A stretch of DNA of 37,691 bases, taken from positions 1 to 37,691 of the forward strand of contig WLNS01000003.1 in the NCBI GenBank assembly GCA_009699665.1, read 5' to 3'. The DNA is from Actinomycetota bacterium (GTDB lineage Bacteria; Actinomycetota; Actinomycetes; Actinomycetales; Microbacteriaceae). The notes under the pieces were generated by a model, which was not told the origin of the DNA, ran no database searches, and saw only the letters and a list, made by a program, of their open reading frames with translations. This document shows positions 27,517 to 37,691 of this stretch, piece after piece. A program made the position numbers and the translations under genes. Position 1 is the first letter of the stretch, and the number at the start of each line of letters is the position of its first letter.

Positions 27517-28182
27517 ATGTCGGATTCACACGACACTCCCGCCATGCGCGATCTTGCCGAGGTTATTGAGCGACTGCGCGCTGAGGGCGGCTGCCCGTGG
27601 TGTGCGGAACAAACGCACGCGTCGCTCGTGCAGTACCTGCTCGAAGAGACCTACGAATTGATCGAGGCGATCGAGTCAGGCAACCGCGACGACATGCTCG
27701 AAGAGCTCGGTGATGTGCTTTACCAGGTCGTCTTTCACGCGAGTCTGTCGGCCGAGACGGGTGGTCAGGTCTTCACTCTCGAAGACGTGGCGCGCAAGGC
27801 CAGCGACAAAATGATCGGCCGCCACCCCCACGTTTTTGGCGATGTTCAATATGAGACCGCGGATGACGTGATTGCGGTGTGGGAAGAGTTGAAGAAGGTG
27901 GATAAGCCGGGGCGTGAGTCCACGCTCGACGGCATTCCGCAGTCCTTGCCCGCGCTAGCCCTCGCCGACAAACTCTTGGGTAAGGCCGCCAAACTCGAAC
28001 TCATCGACATCGGTTCTCCGGCGCCGTTTAGCTTTGACAGCGAAGACGATCTCGGACCCCTGTTGATGGCAATCGTTGCGTCGGCGCGGGCCCAGGGTCT
28101 TGATGCCGAGCGCGCCCTGCGCTCGACGTTGCGCGATCTGCAGGTTGAGATTCGAGCGGCCGAAGCTTCCGAGGCCGAATAG
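27517..28182 (+). CDS. mazG: Nucleoside triphosphate pyrophosphohydrolase MazG
   Basis: GGCPWCAEQTHASLVQYLLEETYELIEAIE, EELGDVLYQVVFHA, KMIGRHPHVFGDV; ATG at 27517 with upstream GGGAGG. Confidence 0.93.
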   Translation: MSDSHDTPAMRDLAEVIERLRAEGGCPWCAEQTHASLVQYLLEETYELIEAIESGNRDDMLEELGDVLYQVVFHASLSAETGGQVFTLEDVARKASDKMIGRHPHVFGDVQYETADDVIAVWEELKKVDKPGRESTLDGIPQSLPALALADKLLGKAAKLELIDIGSPAPFSFDSEDDLGPLLMAIVASARAQGLDAERALRSTLRDLQVEIRAAEASEAE

Positions 28183-28204
28183 TCATCGGTCGGCCCCCGT
28201 CGGG

Positions 28205-29347
28205 CTAAACCATTCCGGTCGCCCGACCGTAGGCCAGGGGGCCACCCTTCTCGGCCGGGAAGCCATAGCCGAGCACAAAGACGGTATCGACGTCTTCGGC
28301 GCTCGCGGCAATGCCGTCGGCCACAACCTGCTGCCCCTCGGCAATCAGGGCGCCCACGCAGCGTGCCACGATCTCATCCGCCCCCATCGGGCTCGCCGCC
28401 ACGCCCACATGGCCGCGGGCCGCCGTGAGCAGCGAATCGATCTCGGGTCGGTCCACATAGGTGCGGTCAGGGCCGTGTGTGTACCATCCCGATCCGGTCT
28501 TGTTGCCGAGGTCTCCGCGCGCCACCACGTCACCCATCAGGGACCAGCCGAGTTCGTCGCCGTCGCCGGCCTCGCGACGAATATGCCAGAGAACGTCGAG
28601 CCCGATGAGATCCATCACGCGAAAAGGACCCATCTTGAAACCAAACTCTTCCAAGGCAGCGTCAATCTGCCGTGGTGTCGCTCCCTCGAGGGCACAGTCG
28701 AGAGCCTCAAGAAGAAAGGCGTCAAAGACGCGATTGCCAATGAACCCAAAACCGACCTGGGCCACGACCGCTGTTTTGCCCATGCGAGCCACCACATCGA
28801 GTGCGGTGGCGAGCGTGGCCGCCGAGGTATCGCGAGCGTCAATGACCTCGACCAACTTTTGCACGTGCGCGGGCGAGAAGAAGTGCAGCCCAAAAACCTG
28901 TGGTCCACGCGACGTCACATCGGCGATGGCGTTCACGTCAAGGGTCGACGTGTTTGTCGCAAGAAGCGCACCGGGGTGAACCGTGCGATCAAGTTCGGCA
29001 AAGAGTGCGCGTTTGGCATCGAGGTTTTCGACGATTGCCTCGACTACGAGATCGACCTCAGCGATTTCTGTCATCTCGAGTGCCGCGTTCAGGCGCGCGT
29101 TCATGCGGGCGGCAGCATCCGCAGAGAGGGCGCCCTTCTCGGCCTGGCGACCAAGTTCGGTCGTAATCCAGGCCACCGCCTCATCGGCGCGTCCGGGAGC
29201 CGTGTCGAGCAGAGTGACGTCACATTCGGCACGAAGTAACGACAGCGCGATGCCCCGCCCCATGTGTCCCGAGCCAACGACGGCAACCCGTGAGACTTGT
29301 TTGGTGGGACTCGACGCGTCCGCTCCCGGGCCGATCACAGATCGCAA
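28205..29347 (-). CDS. 3-hydroxyacyl-CoA / 3-hydroxybutyryl-CoA dehydrogenase
   Basis: VAVVGSGHMGRGIALSLLRAECDVTLLD Rossmann, LLATNTSTLDVNAIAD, VFGLHFFSPAHVQKLVEVI, GFIGNRVFDAFL. Confidence 0.92.
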   Translation of the reverse strand: MRSVIGPGADASSPTKQVSRVAVVGSGHMGRGIALSLLRAECDVTLLDTAPGRADEAVAWITTELGRQAEKGALSADAAARMNARLNAALEMTEIAEVDLVVEAIVENLDAKRALFAELDRTVHPGALLATNTSTLDVNAIADVTSRGPQVFGLHFFSPAHVQKLVEVIDARDTSAATLATALDVVARMGKTAVVAQVGFGFIGNRVFDAFLLEALDCALEGATPRQIDAALEEFGFKMGPFRVMDLIGLDVLWHIRREAGDGDELGWSLMGDVVARGDLGNKTGSGWYTHGPDRTYVDRPEIDSLLTAARGHVGVAASPMGADEIVARCVGALIAEGQQVVADGIAASAEDVDTVFVLGYGFPAEKGGPLAYGRATGMV

Positions 29348-30186
29348 GCGATGAACTGCTCGCGGTAGTTCTGAATGTGACGGTCGAGTGGTGCAGCCGC
29401 CACGCCCGACAGCGTGCGAATGTCATCGGTAACGATCGACATTTCGTCGGCGCGAATTGAGTAGAAGCAGCTGCGACGTGACTCCTTCATGGCCACCGGA
29501 TCCGGAAGTCCCTTGGTGAGCAGGCGATCGAAGTCGTCGACATCTTCATAGGAGAGATGAGTTCCAAGCAGGCTGTTGACGCGTTCGGCTGTCTGGCTGA
29601 ATGTGAGCGCCTCGGGGCCGGTGAGGTTATAGGTTTTGCCCGCGTGACCCGGGGTGCGCAGGGCGCCCGCAACCGCGGCACCGATGTCGCGTCGAGATAC
29701 CCAACTCGCAGAGCCGTCGCCACCTGGCGCAGCGCAGAGGCCCTGGTCAAACATGAGGGGGGAGCTGGACTGGTAGAGGCTGGTGCGCAAGAAGGTGAAG
29801 GGCACGCCCGAGGCACGAATCATGTCTTCGGTTTCGGCGTGCGAAACACTGTGAATGAAGACCGCATCGGTGGCTGCGTTGACGAACGAGAGATAGGCGA
29901 GCTGGGCGACGTCAGCCTGCCCGGCGGCTTCGACGAAGGCACTGTGCTTGCGCAAGCGCTCGTCGTGTGTCTCGTAGAGCGAGACCATGAACACGCAGTC
30001 GCCCGGGTTGAGTGCGTCGGCCAGTCGCTGGGGATCCGCAAAATCACCTTCGACAACCTCGGCCGCACCGAGGTGGCGAGCTCGCGAGGCGTCTCGAACA
30101 AGCAGTCGCACGTCAACGCCCGACTCAATAAGCACTCGCGCGGCCTCGCCACCCACGTGGCCGGTCGCACCGGTAATAACAATCAT
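29335..30186 (-). CDS. NmrA-like / atypical SDR NAD(P)-binding reductase (QorB-like)
   Basis: MIVITGATGHVGGEAARVLIESGVDVRLLVRDASRA, FLRTSLYQSSS, VSRRDIGAAVAGAL, TYNLTGPEALTFSQTAE; overlaps the start of the downstream dehydrogenase by 13 nt. Confidence 0.88.
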   Translation of the reverse strand: MIVITGATGHVGGEAARVLIESGVDVRLLVRDASRARHLGAAEVVEGDFADPQRLADALNPGDCVFMVSLYETHDERLRKHSAFVEAAGQADVAQLAYLSFVNAATDAVFIHSVSHAETEDMIRASGVPFTFLRTSLYQSSSPLMFDQGLCAAPGGDGSASWVSRRDIGAAVAGALRTPGHAGKTYNLTGPEALTFSQTAERVNSLLGTHLSYEDVDDFDRLLTKGLPDPVAMKESRRSCFYSIRADEMSIVTDDIRTLSGVAAAPLDRHIQNYREQFIACDL

Positions 30187-30286
30187 GATGAGTCCTCTTC
30201 GCTGGGTTGGTCACGCGGTCTGGGTAATCGAAACCTCGGCAACGTCTCCATTCTTACCGTGAAAACCCAGCGCGTATAGTGTCACC

Positions 30287-31894
30287 ATGCGCTCTGCGCC
30301 CGACTTCTTTGATGCCGTTCTTCGCGATAGGCCAGACGCCCGCGCGATTGCGTTCTTTGACGCTGATTTTTCTTATGCCAGTGTTTCTGCGCGAGCCGAT
30401 CGAATGGCCCTGTGGCTCAGGTCGCACGGCATCCGCCACGAAGATCGCGTCGTTCTGCAACTACAAAACGTGCCGCAGTTCGCGATGGTCGCTCTGGCCG
30501 TATGGCGCCTCGGAGCTGTGCTCGTGCCCATCAACCCGATGTACAAGCGCGACGAAATTTCGCACGTGCTCAACGACAGCGGCGCGACGTTGTTTATCGG
30601 AGCCACGCAGACGGCTCCCGAAGCCCGCGAAGCGTGCCGGCGCAGTGGCGTCACGCAGGTCGACTTTGTCAACGAGTTCGGGCTGCAAGGCAGAGATGAC
30701 GAACGACTCTTTGTATCAGTCGCCGCCGATCCGGAACCATCTGAGCTCGATGTGCTGTTGTCGCGTGATGACGGACACGACGGCACGGAATCGCTAATGT
30801 CGGAATCATTCGTGCCGGCTGAATTGTCTCCGCACGACCTGGCGATGATTTGTTACACCTCTGGCACCTCGGGCAGCCCCAAGGGAGCTGCCATCTCGCA
30901 TGACAATGTCGTGGCCAGCGTGACCGCCTATCGTCAGTGGTGGGAGTTGCCCGCGGGCACCGACATTGCCGCCATTGCACCGCTGTGTCACATCACGGGA
31001 GTGATCTGCGGACTCGTGCTGCCGTGGGTGACGGGCGGTGCCGCCGTGATGACTTATCGATTCCATCCCGAGGTGACACTCTCTTCGTTCATCGAGCATC
31101 GACCGGGCTTCATGGCCGCGACCGCAACGGCGTTTCAAGCACTGCTGTCATCACCCAACGCCTCGCCCGATCACTTTTCGTCTTTTCTCACCTTGTGTTC
31201 GGGCGGTGCGGCCCTGCCGACGGCCGTTCTCGAGAGATTCGAGCAGGCGACCGGCCACTACGTTTACAACGGCTATGGTCTCACCGAAACGTCTGCCGCC
31301 TGCATGTCGGTTCCCGTGTCGGGCCATGCTCCCACCGATGAGGAGTTCGGCGTGGTGTCGACCGGCCACATGCTCGAGGGCTTTCAGATTCGAATCCTCG
31401 ATGACCAGCGCAACGACGTTGTCAGTGGGGACCTGGGCGAAATCGCGATTGCCGGTCGGGGAGTGTTTAGCGGATACTGGCAGCAACCTGAGGTCACTGC
31501 GCAGTCATTCGTTGACGGATACTTTCTTACCGGCGACATTGGCTGCGTCCGCGATGGCTGGATCTATGTGCTCGACCGCAAGAAAGAGCTGATTAACGCT
31601 TCGGGGTTCAAGGTGTCACCCCGCGAGGTTGAGGATGTGCTCTACCGGCATCCTGCCATTCGAGAGGCAGGAGTGGCGGGCATTCCCGACGACTATCGCG
31701 GCGAAGCGGTGATTGCCGTCATTTCACTGCGCGATGGAGCGTCGATTGATGTCGACGATGTGCGCGCCTTTGTGCGCGAGCGACTGGCTGCCTACAAGGT
31801 GCCGAAGCTTGTCATCGTGGTTGACGAGTTGCCTAAGAACACGAATGGCAAGATCCTGCGTCGCGAGCTGGCGGCGCTCGCCGTGCGAGAATGA
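30287..31894 (+). CDS. AMP-dependent acyl-CoA synthetase/ligase
   Basis: MICYTSGTSGSPKGAAISHDN (A3), YNGYGLTETSAACM, YFLTGDIGCVRDGWIYVLDRKKELINASGFKVSPREVEDVL, LPKNTNGKILRREL. Confidence 0.94.
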   Translation: MRSAPDFFDAVLRDRPDARAIAFFDADFSYASVSARADRMALWLRSHGIRHEDRVVLQLQNVPQFAMVALAVWRLGAVLVPINPMYKRDEISHVLNDSGATLFIGATQTAPEAREACRRSGVTQVDFVNEFGLQGRDDERLFVSVAADPEPSELDVLLSRDDGHDGTESLMSESFVPAELSPHDLAMICYTSGTSGSPKGAAISHDNVVASVTAYRQWWELPAGTDIAAIAPLCHITGVICGLVLPWVTGGAAVMTYRFHPEVTLSSFIEHRPGFMAATATAFQALLSSPNASPDHFSSFLTLCSGGAALPTAVLERFEQATGHYVYNGYGLTETSAACMSVPVSGHAPTDEEFGVVSTGHMLEGFQIRILDDQRNDVVSGDLGEIAIAGRGVFSGYWQQPEVTAQSFVDGYFLTGDIGCVRDGWIYVLDRKKELINASGFKVSPREVEDVLYRHPAIREAGVAGIPDDYRGEAVIAVISLRDGASIDVDDVRAFVRERLAAYKVPKLVIVVDELPKNTNGKILRRELAALAVRE

Positions 31895-31899
31895 GGGTT

Positions 31900-33204
31900 A
31901 TGGCGCGCGACGTAAATCCCCCTCGCGGCATGCGTGATTTCTTGCCCGCCGAGAAGGCAGAGCGCGAGCGCATTCTGGCCGTCATTCGGCAGACCTACGC
32001 AGCGCACGGATTCGATGAGATCGAGACGCCGGTCGTTGAAGACTATGACCGCCTGCACGCGGGACTCGGCGGCGACAACGAAAAACTGGCCTTCAGCGTT
32101 CTCAAGCGCGGACTCTCGCACGACGATCTGACCGCGGCCGCGGCGGCGGGAGACCCGCACGCGCTCGCCGATCTGGGCATGCGCTTTGACCTCACGGTGC
32201 CGCTCGCGCGGTTCTATGCCTCACACCGCAGTGACCTGCCTCGGGTCTTTCGTGCCATGCAGATAGGACCGGTGTGGCGGGCCGAGCGGCCACAAAAAGG
32301 CCGTTACCGACAGTTTGTGCAGTGCGACATCGACGTGGTGGGTGACGACACCGCTCTCGCCGAGGTTGAGCTCATCACGGCCACATCGGCCGCCCTTGTT
32401 GCTCTGGGCCTGACAGACTGCACGATTCGCATCAATGACCGTCGCATTCTCACCGGTATTTTGCACTGGTGCGGTTTTGCGAGCGAACGTTTCGATCAGG
32501 TGCTGATTTCGATCGACAAGCTCGACAAGATCGGCGTAGAGGGCGTTGTGTCGGAACTCTCTGAATTCGGCGCTGATGCGGCGGCCGTGCTGGGAGGGTT
32601 GCTTGACGGTCTGGCGCCCGCGCTGGCTGCCGGCGGACTCGAACTCACCGTCGAGGCCATCACGGGCAGTTTGCCCGAGGGCATCGACCCCGACGCCGTG
32701 GTCGCCCTCGAAACCCTGGCTCACGCGCTCGGCCACCTCCCTTCGTCGGTTCGTATCGCTTTCGACCCCACTCTGGTTCGGGGCATGGGTTATTACACGT
32801 CCACAATTTACGAGGTGGCGCATCCCGCGTCCGGTTCGTCGATCGGTGGTGGCGGACGCTACGACGGCATGATTGGGCGCTTTCTCGGCCAGGATGTGCC
32901 AGCCGTTGGTTTTTCGCTCGGCTTTGAACGCATCATGGACCTCGTGCCGCCGGTCGCGGCAGATGGTGACGGCGTAGTTCTCGTTCACGAGCCCATCGCG
33001 GGTGGGTCTCGCGTGAGCATGGCAACTCTGGTCGCCATCAAAGAGCAACTGGTGGCGCAGGGCAAGCGCGTTCGGCTCGAGGCGCGCGTGAAGAACCTGA
33101 CACCCGTTCTCGATCGGGCCCGAGAGGCCGGATACGCCAGCTTTGCTTCGGTCAGCGCCGACACGACCGATGCGAGCGAGCTGATCTTTACGCCGCTCAG
33201 GTAG
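31900..33204 (+). CDS. hisS: Histidyl-tRNA synthetase
   Basis: NPPRGMRDFLPAE, RFDLTVPLARFYA, VWRAERPQKGRYRQFVQCDIDVVG, VRGMGYYTSTIYEV, GGGGRYDGMIGRF. Confidence 0.95.
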   Translation: MARDVNPPRGMRDFLPAEKAERERILAVIRQTYAAHGFDEIETPVVEDYDRLHAGLGGDNEKLAFSVLKRGLSHDDLTAAAAAGDPHALADLGMRFDLTVPLARFYASHRSDLPRVFRAMQIGPVWRAERPQKGRYRQFVQCDIDVVGDDTALAEVELITATSAALVALGLTDCTIRINDRRILTGILHWCGFASERFDQVLISIDKLDKIGVEGVVSELSEFGADAAAVLGGLLDGLAPALAAGGLELTVEAITGSLPEGIDPDAVVALETLAHALGHLPSSVRIAFDPTLVRGMGYYTSTIYEVAHPASGSSIGGGGRYDGMIGRFLGQDVPAVGFSLGFERIMDLVPPVAADGDGVVLVHEPIAGGSRVSMATLVAIKEQLVAQGKRVRLEARVKNLTPVLDRAREAGYASFASVSADTTDASELIFTPLR

Positions 33205-33212
33205 GTCGTTAA

Positions 33213-33268
33213 CTTCGGCCGGGTTCGCTCGCCGGTCGCGCAGAGCGAGTCTGCGGCCTGCCCCGAAG
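33213..33268. other. Multi-stem inverted-repeat element between hisS and eno
   Basis: Outer CTTCGG (33213-33218)/CCGAAG (33263-33268); inner CCGG...CCGG (33219-33235) and CGCAGA-GCGAG-TCTGCG (33239-33255). Confidence 0.5.
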
Positions 33269-33298
33269 GCCTCGCGAACGACCGCACCCTAGAATTGA

Positions 33299-34633
<1,335 letters not shown>

Positions 34634-34650
34634 GCACTTAGCCTGTCGTT

Positions 34651-35274
34651 ATGGATCCCCAGCGTCCCGAGGTTCGTGGCGCCATGAGCAGCGTCTCAGC
34701 TGGCGACAGTGGCAGGCAACGGCCCAAACCGAAGCGCACGCGCCGTCGCTCGTCGGGCGAGACGAAAGCACCGAGTCGTGCCTGGGTTCGTGCTAAGCAC
34801 GAGATTACGCCGAGCGGCAATCGCCGCCTGGGGCTGTGGCTCGGTGGCGTGCGCGTTTCGGGACTCACCATCCTTGTCGTGATCTTGACCGTCATGGGCG
34901 TGGGCATTCTGGGCCCGCAAATCAACATTTTTGTGCAACAGCGGCATGAGGTTGCCGATCTCGAGGAACAGATTCGCGCCAAGAAGGCCGCCATCGACAA
35001 CCTCCAGAAGGAGCGTGCGCGGTGGGACGATCCAGCCTTTATTCGCGCCCAGGCGCGCGAGCGTCTGTTCTACGTCATGCCGGGAGACATTAGTTTCATT
35101 GTGATCAACGATGTTCCCCTGACCGAGCAAGTAGTCGAGAAGCCGAGCTCAACCGTGCAGAGCACACAGAGCGATTGGATGCGCGGAATCTTTAACTCGG
35201 TCATGGTGGCCGGATTGTCTGACGCCACTCCAGCAGAGCTCGATGCCGCCACGAGCCGGTTAGGGTCGAAGTAA
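34651..35274 (+). CDS. FtsB/DivIC-type septum formation initiator
   Basis: Basic N-terminal tail, one TM (GLTILVVILTVMGVGILG), coiled coil, WDDPAFIRAQARERLFYVMPGD. Confidence 0.9.
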   Translation: MDPQRPEVRGAMSSVSAGDSGRQRPKPKRTRRRSSGETKAPSRAWVRAKHEITPSGNRRLGLWLGGVRVSGLTILVVILTVMGVGILGPQINIFVQQRHEVADLEEQIRAKKAAIDNLQKERARWDDPAFIRAQARERLFYVMPGDISFIVINDVPLTEQVVEKPSSTVQSTQSDWMRGIFNSVMVAGLSDATPAELDAATSRLGSK

Positions 35275-35786
35275 TGCCCGTCAAACCTGCGCCTCTGCCA
35301 ACGGATCGAGACCTCTCTATCGTCTCGGCCCAACTCGGCAGACCAGTGCGCGACGTCGTTGCCGTTGCGGCCCGGTGTGTCTGTGGAGCGCCAACGGTAG
35401 TTTCGACGCGACCGCGGTTGACTGACGGCACTCCTTTCCCCACCTTTTACTACTTGACTCATCCGGGTGCCACGGCGGCGGTGTCGGAGCTTGAGGCGGA
35501 ACACGTCATGGATGAGTTCACCATGCTGCTCAACAGTGATGAAACGGTGCGCGCGTCATACGAACGAGCACATGTTGCCTATCTGGCGGACCGAGAGGTG
35601 CATGGCGCGGTCGATGAAATTGCCGGCATTTCGGCCGGCGGCATGCCGACTCGGGTCAAGTGCTTGCACTCACTCGTGGCCCATGCGCTGGCCGTTGGTC
35701 CGGGTGTCAACCCCATCGGCGACCAAGCGCTTTCGCGTGCTTCGTGGTCGCCCAATGTCTGTGTGTGTGCCGACTACGATGTCTAG
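35274..35786 (+). CDS. DUF501 domain protein
   Basis: LGRPVRDVVAVAARCVCGAPTVVSTRPRLTDGTPFPTFYYLTHPGA...GGMPTRVKCLHSLVAHALAVGPGVNPIGDQAL; standard position after ftsB/divIC in actinobacteria. Confidence 0.9.
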   Translation: MPVKPAPLPTDRDLSIVSAQLGRPVRDVVAVAARCVCGAPTVVSTRPRLTDGTPFPTFYYLTHPGATAAVSELEAEHVMDEFTMLLNSDETVRASYERAHVAYLADREVHGAVDEIAGISAGGMPTRVKCLHSLVAHALAVGPGVNPIGDQALSRASWSPNVCVCADYDV

Positions 35787-37041
35787 AATTTCTGCTGTGT
35801 CTCGACATTCTGCTGCTGGTCAATTTCGCCTGTGGATGCGTCGTGGTGGCGCGCTTGTGGCAACCATGCTGGCACTTCTCCTTATTCCCGCGACTCCCGC
35901 TCAGGCAACCTGGGTTCGGGATGCCGAGTGGTGGCTCGATGATTACGGTTTCACCCAAGCGTGGAACGTCACCCAGGGTGACGGTGTTCTTGTGGCGGTC
36001 ATCGATTCGGGAATAGCCGACGTGGCCGACCTTGCGGGAGCAGTCGTGGGCGGAGCAGACTTCTCAGGCGTGGGTAGCGCCGACGGCCGCACGCCCGTCG
36101 GAGTCCAGCTCAACCACGGCACGCTGGTCGCCTCTGTGTTGGCCGGTCGCGGCACGGGTAATGGCATTCTGGGCACGGCACCGCAGGCCCAGCTCTTGTC
36201 AGCCTCGGTTGGGTTTGGCGGAGTAAGTGAGATTTCTCCCGATGACCAGGTGGCGGCAGCCATCCGCTGGTCGGTCGATCAGGGGGCCCGAGTCATCAAC
36301 ATGTCTATTACCCGAAACACCCTCGACTGGCCCGAGAGCTGGGACCAAGCCATGCTCTACGCGTTCGACCACGACGTGGTCGTTGTGGCCGCGTCGGGAA
36401 ACCGGGGTAGCGGTACCGATGAGGTCGGGGCACCCGCCACCATGCCCGGTGTGCTGGCTGTCGGCGGTTTCGACCGCAATGGTGAGGCGTCGTGGGATGC
36501 GTCGGCGCAGGGCATCACTATCGGTGTCACGGCTCCGGCAGAAGACCTCATCGGCATCAATCGTTTTGGTGATCCGCAAAGCTGGGCCGGAAGCAGCGGG
36601 GCAACGCCAATCGTTTCGGGCCTCGTGGCCCTGATTCGCGCGGCACATCCCGAACTCGATGCCGCAAACGTGATTCAGCGTGTCTTGGCCACGGCGACAC
36701 CTGTGGGCACCGTGCCGAGTCCCATCTATGGGTATGGCCGCATCAATGCTTCTGCCGCCGTTACCGACCCGGTGGCTTCGGTGACCGAAAATCCGATGGG
36801 TTCGTTGGCCGAGTGGATTCGGGTGAATCGTCGAGCGCAGTCCACGTCGACGGCCACCGCGCCACCCACCTCGACGCCAGCGCCACTGCCGCTCGCCGGG
36901 TTTACGTGGCCACCCATCGTCTTTTTCTTACAGTGGTGGGGCATCCCGTTAGCGTTTGTGCTGGGATTCGCTAGTCTTATAGGGCTGGGCGCCGCTGCCG
37001 TAACCCGGCGAGTTCGTCGCCATCGTGGGGGCCGTTCCTAA
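35779..37041 (+). CDS. Mycosin-like subtilisin (S8) serine protease, membrane anchored
   Basis: Signal peptide, VAVIDSGIAD (Asp), LNHGTLVASVLAG (His), WAGSSGATPIVSGLVAL (Ser), C-terminal TM + RRVRRHRGGRS. Overlaps the DUF501 stop by 8 nt. Confidence 0.88.
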   Translation: MSRISAVSRHSAAGQFRLWMRRGGALVATMLALLLIPATPAQATWVRDAEWWLDDYGFTQAWNVTQGDGVLVAVIDSGIADVADLAGAVVGGADFSGVGSADGRTPVGVQLNHGTLVASVLAGRGTGNGILGTAPQAQLLSASVGFGGVSEISPDDQVAAAIRWSVDQGARVINMSITRNTLDWPESWDQAMLYAFDHDVVVVAASGNRGSGTDEVGAPATMPGVLAVGGFDRNGEASWDASAQGITIGVTAPAEDLIGINRFGDPQSWAGSSGATPIVSGLVALIRAAHPELDAANVIQRVLATATPVGTVPSPIYGYGRINASAAVTDPVASVTENPMGSLAEWIRVNRRAQSTSTATAPPTSTPAPLPLAGFTWPPIVFFLQWWGIPLAFVLGFASLIGLGAAAVTRRVRRHRGGRS

Positions 37042-37092
37042 CTGCCTCAGGTGTGCAATCCCTGTTCCTGCCCAAATTCGGAGAAGTCGTCT

Positions 37093-37691
37093 GTGACAAA
37101 GATTCTGATCGTCGGTGCCGGCTATGCCGGTTTCTATACCGCGTGGAAGCTCGAGAAGTGGCTGCGCCACGGCGAGGCCGAGGTGACGATTGTCGACCCT
37201 CGCCCCTACATGACCTACCAGCCCTTCTTGCCAGAAATCGCCGCCGGATCAATCGAGGCGAGGCACGCCATTGTTCCGCTGCGCTCTCACCTCAAGAAGA
37301 CGCACATCGTTGCCGGCAAGGTCACGGCGGTTAATCACGCGAAGAAGTCCGCGACCATTACACCTGAAGACGGCGCAAAATACGCCGTCGACTATGACCA
37401 CATCGTGTACACGGCCGGTTCCGTCTCGCGCACCTTCCCTATTCCCGGCATCGCCGAGAAGGCGATCGGCCTCAAGACGATTGAAGAAGCCATTTATGTG
37501 CGCGACCGCATGCTGAATGACTTCGACAAGGCGGCTGGCATGCCCCCCGGGCCCGAACGTGAACGCTTGTTGACGGTTGTCGTTATCGGCGGTGGATTCG
37601 CCGGCATTGAAATCTTTGCCGAGCTGCGGTCACTGGCCAGCGCGATTCTGAAGGACTATCCCGAGCTGACCTTCGACGACACGCATTTTCA
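37093..37691 (+). CDS. ndh: Type II NADH dehydrogenase / pyridine nucleotide-disulfide oxidoreductase, truncated by window end
   Basis: GTG start, MTKILIVGAGYAGFYTAWKLEKWL, RPYMTYQPFLPEIAAGSIEARHAIVPLR, YDHIVYTAGSVSRTFPIPGI, VVVIGGGFAGIEIFAEL; no stop in window. Confidence 0.85.
   Translation, partial: MTKILIVGAGYAGFYTAWKLEKWLRHGEAEVTIVDPRPYMTYQPFLPEIAAGSIEARHAIVPLRSHLKKTHIVAGKVTAVNHAKKSATITPEDGAKYAVDYDHIVYTAGSVSRTFPIPGIAEKAIGLKTIEEAIYVRDRMLNDFDKAAGMPPGPERERLLTVVVIGGGFAGIEIFAELRSLASAILKDYPELTFDDTHF

Noticed and set aside
28076-29239. 387-aa plus-strand ORF opposite the 3-hydroxyacyl-CoA dehydrogenase
   Set aside because: Minus-strand reading has full Rossmann and family motifs; the plus-strand one has none.
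35779-37041. Mycosin-like protease as marker of a local type VII (ESX) secretion locus
   Set aside because: No EccC/EccB/EccD, WXG100 or PE/PPE genes nearby; solitary S8 proteases after DUF501 are common in this lineage.

Overview
This is a gene-dense chromosomal window from a high-GC Gram-positive bacterium, most likely Actinomycetota/Microbacteriaceae (inferred from gene content and order, not from a search). Most of it is conserved housekeeping: rsmI, metG, tatD, rsmA, ispE, an ABC-F ATPase, tRNA-Gln(TTG), glmU, prs, rplY, pth, mfd, pckG, mazG, hisS, eno, ftsB/divIC, DUF501, a mycosin-like protease and a partial type II NADH dehydrogenase. Accessory blocks are: (i) AraC regulator, alpha/beta-hydrolase and Baeyer-Villiger-type monooxygenase (7.4-11.1 kb); (ii) a MarR regulator next to an AbrB-like/PIN toxin-antitoxin pair (11.1-12.4 kb); (iii) an LPxTG-anchored surface protein wedged between prs and gnd; (iv) nhaA and a RamB/ScfR-like regulator divergent from pckG; (v) a fatty-acid-type cluster (NmrA-like reductase, 3-hydroxyacyl-CoA dehydrogenase, acyl-CoA synthetase). 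I saw no CRISPR array, transposase, integrase or phage genes, and I cannot claim a clearly new multi-gene system. The observations most worth checking are: pth has no ATG/GTG/TTG start upstream of its catalytic motifs and apparently uses CTG directly after the rplY stop; the BVMO fingerprint has His replaced by Asn; an intergenic-type palindromic repeat is translated as a TTQPAG linker inside the ABC-F gene; and there are several unexplained inverted-repeat architectures in intergenic DNA.
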